A stretch of DNA of 64,000 nucleotides from Maniola hyperantus (taxonomy: Eukaryota; Arthropoda; Insecta; Lepidoptera; Nymphalidae). Positions 31,798-44,200 of the stretch are shown in pieces (positions within the stretch are counted from its first letter, which is position 1; each line of letters begins with the position of its first letter). A model generated the notes under the pieces. The model was not told the DNA's origin. It ran no database searches and worked only from the letters and a program-made list of their open reading frames with translations. The stretch is from assembly GCF_902806685.2 (NCBI RefSeq), contig NC_048542.1, positions 12,074,533-12,138,532 of the forward strand, given 5' to 3'. Made by a program: the position numbers and the translations under genes.

Positions 31798-34700
31798 ATG
31801 CCTAACAAAGTAGTAAGCAAATATTTCTCGACTGAAACTGGGATGGATGACAGTCTATCCGACTTTCAGGAAAAAAAGAAGTATAACACTGGTCCAAAAA
31901 ATGTGAAGAAACCTAGAAATATTAAGAAACCAAAACGTACACGAGGCCAGAAAGATATACGAGCGCTGATCAAAAAACAAGAAAGTGATGTGTTGTCATA
32001 TTCAAAGGATTTTAATAAAATATGCAAGCAAGCAGGTGTTGATGTTGATTCTGAGGAGCTACAACTAGCTATTGCACTATCTAAGTCACACCATGATGTA
32101 AAGAAAGAGAATAGCTCAGATATAGAAACTAACAGCACTGAGCATTTGACATCTGGACAGAGAATATTAAAAATAAAAACAACATTACAAGAGTATGGAT
32201 TCAGAGTTCCCAAAACAAAAATAACAAACACAAATAGAAGAAAAAGATACAAGAAACAGTATAAACTACTGCTGACATCTGAAACTGAAAGGCAACAGAT
32301 TATCTCTGATAAGTATTCTGAAGTATTAGCGAGAAACATCTTTAAAACTCCTATAAAAGTCTTTGAGCGGGATTATTCTGACAAAGAGCTATATTACAAA
32401 GCAACAAATATTGCTTACGAGCATATAAAAAATAATGATGTTTACTATGTAACAGATTTATTTGATAAATCATGTCATAAAAATACTCTTTTAAGAAATT
32501 GGTCTGAAATACCTGGTAGACCCTTAAGTCCTACAGTTGAAGTCATTGATATCAACTTTGATAACATAATATGCAACCAACATGAATTAGATTGCATATT
32601 AAGTGGAACAATATTTGCAGCACAGCAAATAGTTACTAATAAATACCGTGATATTGTACATAATAATAGTACTACTATAGATAAAACTGTCCAATTGAGA
32701 CTTCATGAATCTAAACCCTTAGAAAATGAAGCTGGGCACATAGATAATATAAATGGTATTAAATTAACCCCAGAAAATATTACATTAAAAGAAACATATT
32801 GTTACACAAACTTAAATACTATGTCAGTCTCACAGGTAAGATGTGTTTCTCCAGATCTTTTTGATGATGAAGTATATGCAGTAATGGAATCCCAAGATAA
32901 TGATGTACATCTTTCTGGACTAACACTATCAAAGAGTGACAATATTCATACATATTGTATGGATTTAACAGAGTGTGTAAATATTGACTCTTCTGATTTA
33001 CTTGCTAAAACAGAGCTACATACTAATAATAAAATTAATATCAATAACAGGAAGTCCATTGATTTGATGGAAATAACTGAATGTGTTTCTTCTACTAGCT
33101 CAAAACAAATAAATATTGAAAACATTGACCTCACACAGAGCTCAAATGAGTCAAATAAACAAAATGATAACATTTACTCTCAAAATGAAAATATTGAAGT
33201 TATGGATCTTACTCAAGTTAAGAATTATGATCCATTGTCAGAGAAAATAAATTATACTAAAAAAGACTATTCTCTTGATGATACAATAATACTGGTGGAC
33301 GATGATACAACAAAACTAGTGAACGATAATTTGAAAATGCAGCCACAAAAGCAAAATTTGACTCTCTTAGAGAGAGACCTCCCTGAATTAATATGTATAG
33401 ATGATGTTAACGATGGTGAAATTGACTCCAGTACTGAAAACTGTAAAGACCAAAGCTATCAAAGCTCAAGTAATAGTTTCAAAGATCATTTATACAACAA
33501 ATTCTATGAAAGCATCCATGGTTATAAAAGTACACTTAAAAATATAGGAGAAGTTAGTGAATATGTAAATGAACTAGTTGAATATCAACCAGATGAATTA
33601 GATTTAACTCAGAGTTCTAACTCATCACAAGGAAAAACATCGACAAATCAACCTAATTCAAATTATTCAACTAGTCTTGGTAAAAGAGACAATATATCAA
33701 TAGATTATGATGAAATCAATAATGATATTGATAGTGAATCCATAAACTCTTTAAAATCTAATGATTGTAGATATGGAAGTTATTCATTAGAAAAGGAAGC
33801 TAGTAAATCCAACAACAATAAGAGTTCAGAAGTATTTGAAATTTCAGACAAAGAATTTAACTATTCTTTACATCAGTCTACACATGTGAATTTCGACTTC
33901 AGAGATGTTTCAGTTATGAATGACTTTTCATACAATAAAAATCATTCAGCACGAGAAAGCAGTCATAACTCTACAACAAAGAAAAGATCATTGAGCGAAA
34001 GTAACTTGCATAAAGAAAATTTTATAAGCCCCCATAAAGAACAGTCTCAATCACAAAAACTAAATTTCAATAGTGAAACATTTAATGTAATAATAATGCC
34101 AAAAGAAAATACTAAGAATATATTAAATACACCTAAAAATGGTGAGTACATAATAAAAACGAATGAAGTAACTCCTATGCTGGACTATGCATCCATGTCT
34201 ACACCTGAAAGACACAAGGAATTGGAAAAATATGGACTCAAACCTTTTAAGAGAAAAAGAGGTATAGGTTCTAAATAACTATTTAGCTGTGCTTTCACAA
34301 TTTTTTTGATACATCAAGTGATGATTTTGTAATCCAGATCTATTTTCTCTTACAGCTATTCAATTACTAACATATGTGTACAATCAAACTCACCCAGTAG
34401 TAGAATCGCATGATGATTGTCCATCACCATCAAAACGGCAAAAGAGGGATGATGTAGATGAAAAATGTAGTTCACCAAAAAAGACATCTAAAAGTGAACC
34501 TTTAGATTCTATAAAAAATATATCTAAAGCTTCTGTTAAACCTATAGAACCCATGCATGAAGTGAATAAAGAGAATGACTTGTATGCTATTACAACTGAA
34601 AAGCCAGATATCAGAAATATTGAATGCAATACCGAAGATTGGTTCTTTCAAAAAAGAGAGAAAGCTAAGGTATTATAATATAATTTAAATGGATGTGTTT

Positions 34701-36308
34701 TCTGAAAAAAAAATGCAAATTGCTAATGCGCCATTTTAGTGGTGTCAGCACTAGACTGAAGTTTCGAGCTGATGGTATATTTTCACTTAAAGATTTGTCA
34801 AATGACGTCATTTCGATGTTAATGAGACATGGTCCCAGCGCAATAGCAATTTTCCGGACTTATACTCACAATCTAATTATTAGTGCTAATTCCTAATTTC
34901 CTAATAATTAGTGTTAATTACATTTTGTTTTACTTTACTGCCTTTTAAAGTCATAACATCATTGTACCTAAATCTTTTGTACTAGCCAGTTGTTAACGTT
35001 TATGCTATGTGTCCTTTAATCATAAATCCTTTTGTATGTAAATACTTGTGTATGTGTAAATGTTGTTGGTTAGTCAAATAAAATAAAATAAAAAATAAAA
35101 TAAAATAAAATCAAGTCAACATTGAAATATGTTTTATGACTGATATATCATTTCCGAATAACGACACGTTACGTTATATAAAACATATGGTTTCGTTACC
35201 ATAACAGAATAAAATTGTAAACTACACCCCAGTGGTGTCCTTGACAACACATGAAAAGTATTATTAAAAATTAAAAATGTCGCATCGCAAAAGAAATATC
35301 CGCATATTTATTTTGCAATGTGACATGTCATTTTCCATGTACATATTATTCAAGTCAAAGTCAAAGTCAAATGATTTATTCAAAATAGGTAATTAATAAC
35401 GCTTTTTGATGGTCAGATGTTGGATTTCTAAGATATAGTGGTGATAATTACGCAAACTTAAAACTAAAGCTACGAGGGTTCCAATTCCAATATTATTACC
35501 TCATTTTTGACTTGATTATGGGCTGGAATGTATTTTCAGAAAATATTCGTCCATATTATATTACTGACACATTATGTCACTATTGAATTAATTATGTTAT
35601 TCATTTCAGCTGCATTCATGTAGGGTCCCTTTACATGTTGCTTTCCACAACTATGTGTCATGTCGGTGGCGACTGAGGGAGGCTATATTGCGTTATGAAC
35701 CTGTGAACATTGATGTTATACATAAAGACCTGGTTGCCACTGGATACAGGTACAATCCTAAGGTATGAATTTGCTTTACTGTGTTTAACTTAAACTGTGA
35801 ATATTACTATTTTGTATTATGTCTCTATTTATTTACTTAGGTGGCTTAGGAGAGGAGACTCGTCTCAGTAGTGAACCGGCGTTGGGTTGATCTTGATGAT
35901 GATGGTGAATAATATAAACTAGAAAAAACTATGGTCCTAGAATTGTACCCTGCACTGGCCCAATTATTATTTTTTTCGGAAAAATAATGGTTTCATTAGA
36001 AATTATTAAAAGATATCTTATTTTATTAGTTTAGTATTACGTGACAGGTCGAGATGGCAATCGGGGCCCTCCCGCACAGCCCCCACGCTAACCCGGTAAG
36101 GGCAAGCGCGGGTGACGTACGGGTGTGTGGGGCGTCCCCACGCCTCATACCCCGATTGCCATTTCGACCTGTCGCAGACTAGTAATCTCTCTACTGTTAT
36201 GGCAAGAAACACTAGACTTTTTTTGTCTTACAGGATATACTAAAATTCATGGATAGAAAATGCATCACAGTGAAAACGGCTGACAATTCGAGAAATAGAA
36301 AATCATAG
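31798..36308 (+). CDS. SLX4: SLX4 / MUS312, structure-specific endonuclease scaffold
   Basis: Four exons in phase: 31798-34261, 34356-34669, 35610-35762 and 36234-36308, giving 1001 codons plus stop. Two family signatures are clear. One is the SAP-like TPMLDYASMSTPERHKELEK followed by YGLKPFKRKRA across the first junction (the MUS81-binding side). The other is the C-terminal SLX1-binding CCD (ILRYEPVNIDVIHKDLVATG ... FMDRKCITVKTA). The N-terminus has the SEELQLAIALSKS segment seen in SLX4 proteins. No UBZ zinc finger or BTB domain is seen. The middle is low-complexity Ser/Asn/Asp-rich with a run of VIDLT-like motifs. Role: nuclear scaffold for SLX1, MUS81 and XPF nucleases in Holliday-junction and crosslink repair. 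Fully open first exon. Confidence 0.9.
34716..34868. repeat. MITE family D in SLX4 intron 2
   Basis: aaattgctaatgcgccattt ... tcagcactagactgaagttt ... ttaatgagacatggtccc ... gcgcaatagcaattttccgg. Ends are inverted relatives. A second copy is at 38875. Confidence 0.6.
34900..35115 (+). repeat. Probable LINE/SINE 3' tail with (aataa)n in SLX4 intron 2
   Basis: Ends in tagtcaaataaaataaaata and a longer (aaaat)n run. This fits a retroposon tail; the family is not identified. Confidence 0.4.
35835..35910 (+). repeat. SINE tail fragment in SLX4 intron 3
   Basis: ctcagtagtgaaccggcgtt gggttgatc followed by (gat)n, as at the end of the SINE at 48057. Confidence 0.55.
36037..36183. repeat. MITE family A in SLX4 intron 3
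   Basis: tgacaggtcgagatggcaat cgggg at the left is mirrored by ccccgattgccatttcgacc tgtcgc at the right, with a very GC-rich core (gcgcgggtgacgtacgggtg). It ends 50 bp before exon 4. Confidence 0.75.
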
Positions 36309-36702
36309 CATTTGTAATTATGTTTTTAAAATTAGATCTAGATAACTTGCAATGTAAATAATATTTATTTTATTACATTAATTACAAAAATGTTATTCAG
36401 ATTTTCAATTACAATTCATAATCACATCAAAAGTACAGGGAAATGTAATCACTTAAGTATTACTTATTTACTAGATAATATTACCTGTTACTTCCCACAC
36501 CGGGATGTAGGTTATATAAAATTCCAGTGAGAACTCTTGATTTTCCGGGATAAAAAATTAGCTTATCTCCATAAAAAATTTCGTTAAAATCATCCCCATT
36601 TGATGTATGATGGATTAGTGGAATAACCCCAATAAAACAACAATGAAAAGGTAACACACAGACAGACAACTGACTGAACTGATTAAGATATAACTTTCAA
36701 CA

Positions 36703-36882
36703 GTGCGCGGCCGAAAGTAATGTACATCGGCCTTTAGAATGACATTTCGGCTTTGTAGAGCGTTCTCTCTGTCACCCATTATACCTTTATGACGTTTTTT
36801 CGGTCTCAACAAAGGGACAGCGCTCTAAAAATCTGCTATCTCCTTCTAAAGGTCGGTGTACTTTACTTTCGGCAGCGTACCT
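36703..36882. repeat. MITE family B
   Basis: gaaagtaatgtacatcggcc ... ggctttgtagagcgtt ... gacagcgctctaaaaatctg ... ggtcggtgtactttactttc. Lies between SLX4 and IMPACT, whose 3' ends converge. Confidence 0.6.
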
Positions 36883-36894
36883 ACTGTATGTTCT

Positions 36895-37066
36895 TTTATT
36901 CAGATAGCCCTAATCTTACCTGGTGGTATATGACGATGTGAGGTGTTGAAGATGGAAGTAGGCTCCCTGGTTATGGCGCAGTATTTATTACAATCATCCC
37001 TAAATGTTTTTTATGCGGCATCTTACGCCATATCGCTTGTGGTTGCACGGCTTTGCCTTACTACAC
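36895..37066 (-). repeat. SINE fragment
   Basis: cagatagccctaatcttacc tggtggtatatgac ... gcacggctttgccttact resembles the 24985 family, diverged. Confidence 0.45.
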
Positions 37067-37067
37067 A

Positions 37068-37372
37068 TTGGCACCGATTCCGTTGTTTTTCTCTAAACTA
37101 AATTTACAGTATCTGCATCCTTTTCTTTTTAACAATGCTAAAAAGGGACAGAACATGAACTTTACATTTAAAAGCTCTAAATTTTAGTGCACTCTACAAA
37201 TTTAAACAGTAGGCTCGCGACTGTGCGCTAAAATCATGGGTTAACCATCTAAAAATTAAATTTAAAACTGTCAAACTGCATCTGTCCTTTTCATATTACA
37301 TTAGTAAGAAGAGGATGCAAATACTCTAAAATTAGGTTATATATATATAGGTAGGTGCTCAGAATCAGTACC
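37068..37372 (+). repeat. 'cgattccgttgtttttctc' family repeat
   Basis: Begins ggcaccgattccgttg and ends ctcagaatcagtaccatt, with the shared middle gtgcactctacaaatttaaa. It is a near full-length copy. Confidence 0.65.
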
Positions 37373-37769
37373 ATTATCAGCTTCATAAAACACGATTTTT
37401 GTTCGAAATAGCCCTCCTACAAGTATTAATTTAGGTCAATGAGTAAATAAAACAAATATGAAAACACTTAAAACAATTATAATTAAAAACAGTACCTATA
37501 CTTAATCCATTTTACTTGGTACGCTAATTTAAAAAAAACAAATTAATTCATTCAGCATCCTGTGCTGAAACTACTTTCTAAGTTTCTAGTAAAAAATATT
37601 ACATCTAAATACCTATTTTATAACTAATAATAATAATTTATTTAATTTAAATGCTTTTACTGAAGTATCAGATCACAAATATCTATAAAAGACAAAAAGC
37701 AGCAAAGTCTACTAATAGATTTGGCTCAGAGGACAATAATTATTTTGATCGTATTTTAATTAGTTTGCC

Positions 37770-37912
37770 ATTGGCCAAGAGATTGCGGTTTTGTAGAGCA
37801 TTGTCTGTGTCGTTGACTTGAGACCGACAAAACGTCACATAGGTATGAGTGACAGAGACAACGCTCTACAAAGCCGAAATCTCATTCTAAATTCGTTGTA
37901 CATTATATTCTG
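37770..37912. repeat. MITE family B
   Basis: gagattgcggttttgtagag ... caaaacgtcacataggtatg agtgacagag ... ctacaaagccgaaatctcat. Confidence 0.6.
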
Positions 37913-38269
37913 CCTACTTAATAAAATAATTTAATTGATTTAATTTTAAAACTTGATTATAAATAAATAAAAACATTTTATTGCAGGTCAGGGACCCATA
38001 TAAAACATATTTACATACAGTCAGAATATTTTAAAATTATTAAAAAATTAAAATATGTGTATAATAACATTTTATATATGAACTTCATTAGATAATCTGC
38101 TTTTAAGATGTACATAATATACAATTCGAAAACCTAGCTACAGATTGTATTAACACTACATATATTAACATCCTTTTGACACATGTAACTAACGTGTTTT
38201 CTTATGCCTTTTGGCGTGCAGTTTTAGCTAGGGGCGTGTCCTAGGTGCCACACAATGTAAAATTTTGTG

Positions 38270-41200
38270 TCATTTCTTCAAAAGCCCAGCCTGTTGGATG
38301 ACTTGTCGAGTCGCGTTGTTTATGTGTCGAAATCTGTCAGGACCTAATTGAATGCCACCATACCTGAAATGTGAAATTATTCTATACTAAGAGGAGTTTA
38401 TTCAGGATCACTTAAACTAGCTTCGTGGCTTTAGCTGCTAGTCGCGAGCCTATTGTTTAAATTTGTAACATGAACCAAAAATTGGAGTCTTTAAATGTAA
38501 AGTTCATGTTCTGTTCCGTTTTAGTGATATTAAAAAGAAAAAGACGCAGATACCCTAAATTTATACCCAAATATTGTAAGGAGAAAATAAAGCAATTTTT
38601 ATTTTATTTATTTATTTTGACCCTAAATTTAGTTTAGAAAAAAGACAACAGAATCGGCACCACTATTGGAATAATTTGTAAAAAGTAAAAATTGTAATAG
38701 TACATTTATTTTTGTGAACTACCGAAATAAATACATAAATTCGAATTCTTATGGCATTCCATACAAACGCCAATTTAGTACCAACTCGATGCATAAGAAT
38801 AGATTGGGAACTCACGGAGCGGTTTTCACCCGCGCCCGCCGTAGTTGCGAGACAGCAATACTCGTACAAGTGCCGCAAATTGCTATTACGTTGGAACCAT
38901 GTCTCATTAACATCGAAATGATGTCATTTTGACGTCATCTGAAATAAAAATATACCATCAGCTCGAAACTTGAGTCTAGTGCTGATGTCACTAAAATGGC
39001 GGCCACGCGCATTAGCAATTTGCGGGACTTCGATCGATACGATCACGATATACATGGAAATGTAGATGATAGCAATTTTCACAACGCGATTTATTCCCGC
39101 GAAGTGCGCGGTTGTTTGCGGGTCCCGCTGCAGCGGCGCGCAACTGCCGGGTGCGGTCCCCCGCAAGATCTGCGATCGGTCGGGCGGGCGGAGTGGAGTA
39201 ATTCTTTGCAGCCGTAAATAACCGCCGGTCTTGTGATCACCGTCATCGTCAAGTTTACGGGCAATGGTCGCAACCGGCAGCTGCGGTAATATTATAGACC
39301 AGCGCTTGGCTGCAATCACACCTGGTGGCAAGTAATGATGCATGTACCCGCACAATGAAATTTCGAATTTTGGAATTCAAGATTTCATTCAAGATTCTGT
39401 CTCTGTCACTCATACATAGTATATGATGTTTTGTCGGTCTCAACGACAGAGACAGTGCTCTACAAATCTGCTATCTCCTTCTAAAGGTCGATGTTCATTA
39501 CTTTCAGCTGCTTACTGTATTTGCCAGATTTCAGTAAAAACGTAAATTCTAGTTAGTTACTACATTAGCACTACCACATTAAGGGGAAAGGAAGTGTCAA
39601 ATCGCGAAAATGCTGTAAATTTGAAGAAAAAGATTTTCTTTCCTAAAGCATTAATAGCTATTAAATATATGTAATAAAAAACTTCAATTTGTGAAGATCA
39701 TAATGACCTATATCACATTTGTTCAAATTATCCCGTTTTTTGAAGAATTGATGTTGAAAACATTGCTATGATCTACTTGTTTTGTTGTTTTTTTCTTTAA
39801 CGGCTAAACGTGTTAAATTCAAACCATCACAAAACAATATGTTTAGGTTATCTTATCATTTTAAATTATTGGTTTTAAACTAAATGTTTTTCATTTCTTA
39901 AATAATCTAAAACGAACGGAAATTATTCATTTTCTTGCAGGCGCTAAATGCCGTCAGTATTTGCAGTAGCCTTTTGGCTGTCATGGCGGGTGGAGCTGCG
40001 CGCCACCATTTCTTCGTAAAATTACGCTATAAACTTATTATTTTTGAATGAAAGTTGTGTTTATATGTACTGGTAATGGTTGAATAATAAAATAGAGATT
40101 TATTTATCTCAAAATGAAGCCTGCTCACTACTCAAATTTATTTTAAAATTATCGTAGTATTAGGTACTAGTTGTGAGGTTGTCATAGATTATGTTGACAG
40201 ACAGTAATATTTTCTAAGTAAGTATTATACCTATGTGTCAGATCCATATTTGAATTTCATTTCATTTAATTTCATTTGATTTCAAGTGGTAATGAGCGCT
40301 CGTAATTCGAAAAGCCAATATATATTTACAAAATACGATCCCAATTCCCAAGGTACTGGAATGGCGACCTCGCACCTGAAAGCGCAGCGTTAGAAGACCC
40401 CCTCTAGGTGGACAGACGAATCAAACGAGTCACAGGGAGCCGCTCGATTCAGGCGGTGAAAGACTGTGCCATGAGGAAGACCTTATTAGAGACCTATGTC
40501 CAACAGTGGACGTCTGTCGGTTGATGATGATGATGATGATGATGATGATTATGCCTTTCTTCTTCTTCTTAAATTTTGAAAAAAAAAATAATTTGAAAGC
40601 ATCTGGCATAACCTGTTAACTTGAAGCCTTAATAATAATTATTAAGGCTATTTCAAATTAAAATGATATTTAAAACTAGATGATGCCCGCGACTTCGTCC
40701 GCGTGGATTTGGGTTTTTTAAAATCCCCTGGGAACTCTTGCGAGATAAAAAGTAGCCTAAGTAGCCTTCCCTGGGATATAAGCTGACTCTGTACTAAATT
40801 TCATCAAAATCGGTTAAACTGTTGGGCCGTGAAAAGCTAGCAGACAGACAGACACACTTTCGCATTTATACTATTAGTATGGATTATAAGAAAAAGATTT
40901 ATTGCCTCTCAGCCCTCTGAGAGACGTTAGGTTAAGTGAACACGAATTATGACAGTTCTGTGTTCTAGCGTAAGCTTTAGGTCTTCTGATAGCGTCAACA
41001 GTGACATTTCGGCTGCCTAAAATCCAAACCCTGTAAACGACATCAGACGAGATCGCAGGGAGATAATTTAATTTATTTTATTTTAAGACTAAGTATTTTC
41101 AGTAGATTTTCTAGTAGTTAGACTTTGTTAAATAATGCAGAAAAAACATTATTGTATGCAAAGTATTTTCCTTGCAAACATTTAACATGTACCTATAGTA

Positions 41201-44200
41201 CGTGACAGGTCGAGATGGCAATCGGGGTGGGGACGTCACCCGCGCTATCACGCACCGGGTAGCGTGGGGGCTGTGCGGGTGTGCGGGCCTTATACCCCGA
41301 TTTCCATCTGTCATTTTCTCATCATTCATCTCGCGTACTATAGAGCTTATTGCCTTTCCTATTCTTACTTTTAATGCATTATTAAACGTCTTTACTGTTT
41401 TGATTTGGATTTTAGATCATGGGTTATGTTTTTAAAATGGTCACAGCGACTTACTAGGCTTTGAATTGGTTTTCTCATTGTATAAGGTGCACTTACTATA
41501 TATAGCCTGCGACAGGTTGAGAGGGTAATCGGGATATGGCAAGGGGACGCGCCGTACACCCGCACGTCATAAGGCGCACGACTGCACCTGGTTAGCGCAG
41601 GAGCTGTGCGGGTATACGAGGCGTTCCCTCTCCGATTACCATTTTTTCAACCTGTCGCGTACTGTAGGTTTAGACTTTAGAGGTATCAAAATTTCTGTTA
41701 TATGGAAAACCAGAGGATGCCCGCGACTTCGTCTGCGTGGATTTAGGTTTTTAAAATCCTGTGGGAACTCTTTGATTTTCCGAAATAAAAAGTAGACTAT
41801 GTCCTTCCCCGGGATGCAAGCTATCGCTGTACCAAATTTCGTCAAAATTGGTTGAACGGATGGGCCTTGAAAGGCTAGCAGACAGACAGACAGACCGACG
41901 GACGGACAGACAGACAGACCGACGGACGGACAGACAGACACACTTTCGCATTTATAATATTAAGTAGGTATGGAGTATAGATATGGATGTGGAAGTATAG
42001 ATTTTAATGCTGTTTTCCTTACAATAATGGGAGATACTATTGAAGTAAAAATTATGACATAAGATAACGATTTTTCAAAAAATGACATTTACTGGGTTTC
42101 GATATGGGGCGGTCGGTTTAATCAGGTTCTAGGGTAAAAGACTCAAGTGAATGAACAAATCACAGGTTTTTACCATAAATAAAAACTACCAGGAATTAAA
42201 CCAGCTGATACAAATTTTTATGAATAAGAGTTTTTAAGGGTTTCCGTACCATAATCGTAAAAACCAGCCAAGTGCGAATCAGACTCGCGCACTAAGGGTT
42301 CCGTACTTCAATCGTATTTTATCGACATTTTGCACGATAAATCAAAAACTACTTACTAGATCTCGTTCAAACCAATTTTCGGTGAAAGCAAACTTTCATG
42401 GTAATATCATCATATTTTTTTTTTGTTTCATCATTCTAGTATTTTAGAAGTAACAGGGGGACACACACACACACACACATTTTACCACTTTGGAAGTGTC
42501 ACGCAAACTATTCAGTTTGGAAAAAAATTATATTAGAAACTTCAATTTCATTTTTAAAGACCTATCCATAGATAACCCACACGTATGGGTTTGATGAAAA
42601 AAAATTATTCAGTTTCAGTTCTAAGCATGGGGAACCCCCAAAATTTACTGTTTTTTTCTATTTTTGTGTGAAAATCTTAGTGCGGTTCACAGCATACGTC
42701 TACTTACCAAGTTTCAACAGTATAGCTCCTATAGTTTCGTAAAAAAGTGGCTGTGACATACGGACGGATAGACAGACAGACATGACGAATCTATAAGGGT
42801 TCCGTTTTTTGCCATTTGGCTACGGAACCCTAAAAATGGAACCCTTATGGTTCGATTTGCTCCGTCCTTCCGTCTGTTTGTCTATCACAGTCGATTATTT
42901 CCGTAAGAGTCGGTTCCCACTTGTCGGTTGTCGGGCCCGGATTTTAATCGGATGTTCCAGTGGCAGAACATTTTATATGATGCACGCTTGACTAAAACCG
43001 ATTTTGTGTTGGCGCCGACAAGAAATGTCGGGTGTTTTGCCAGCCCTCTACGTTCGGAATAAAATCGTGTCGGATTTTGCTCGCCTATGAGTAAGTATGA
43101 CGCTGTTTACAAAGGTCCTAAGTGACTTATAAACTACTAGGTGATGCCTGCGACTTCGTCCGCGTAGAATTAGGTTTTTTAAAAATCAATCGTCAACTGT
43201 AGGTGTTACAATTGACGGTATACGACAAACATTTACTACTTTTGCCTCTATTCTCTCTCTCCCTCAGTCGAGTTTTTTTTTGTTTTTTGATCTTTAATAT
43301 AGAAGGAAAACGTGACTGACTGACTGACTGACTGATCTATCAATGCACAGCTCAAATTAATGGACGGATCGGGCTGAAATTTGGCATGCTGATAGCTATT
43401 ACGACTACGACGACGATAGGTATATACCTATCGTCGTCGTAGTCGAGTAATATATATATATATATATATATTACTATTATGGATTGTATATATATTGATA
43501 TTTATAATAGATATGTATATGTATGATAGTTATGTATGTATTACTGAAATAGTTAGGTACTTATTAATTAATTATATTATATTGTTTTATACTACATTTT
43601 TCTGTATTGCGTGTAAGTACTATCCAACACACCTAGTTTCTCCTTTCACCAAAGGTTGCCTGGTAGATTGCTGTGAGCAATAAGGCCGCCTTTGCATACA
43701 ATCTTTTTTTCGTTTTAGTTTCTTTGTCATGTTATGTAATATTTTTATGTGCAATAAAGTATTTCTATCTATCTACGACGTAGGCATCCGCTAAGAAAGG
43801 ATTTTTTGAAAATTCAACTCCTAAGGGGGTGAAATAGGTGTTTGAAATTTATGTAGTCTACGCGGACGTAGTCGCGAGCATAAGCTAGTCTTATATAAAT
43901 TCTATTTGTGAAACTTGTCATCAGCTTCAATTTTCTTCTGTTCTTATCAATTTACTTTTCCAATTAGCTGTAAGTTTTCCTGTTAAATAAAAAAATATAA
44001 GTATAACAATAATTAATACCGCGCATTATTTTTGCTCTTTTTGATTATTAAATAATTTATGACTATAATATAGATACACAAAATAATAAAAAAATACTAA
44101 ATGATGCCCGCGATTTCGTGGGCGTGGATTTAGGCTTTTTGAAAATCCCGTGGGAACTCTCTAATTTTACGGGTTAAAAATTAGCCTTAGCAGACAGACA

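Noticed and set aside
31866..32339. 157-aa minus-strand ORF inside SLX4 exon 1
   Set aside because: Hydrophobic Phe/Leu/Ser translation of an A-rich coding exon. No signature, and the sense strand is clearly SLX4.
38924..39355. 143-aa minus-strand ORF in IMPACT intron 5
   Set aside because: Covers a MITE and a GC-rich noncoding patch. Composition-driven openness without a recognisable domain.
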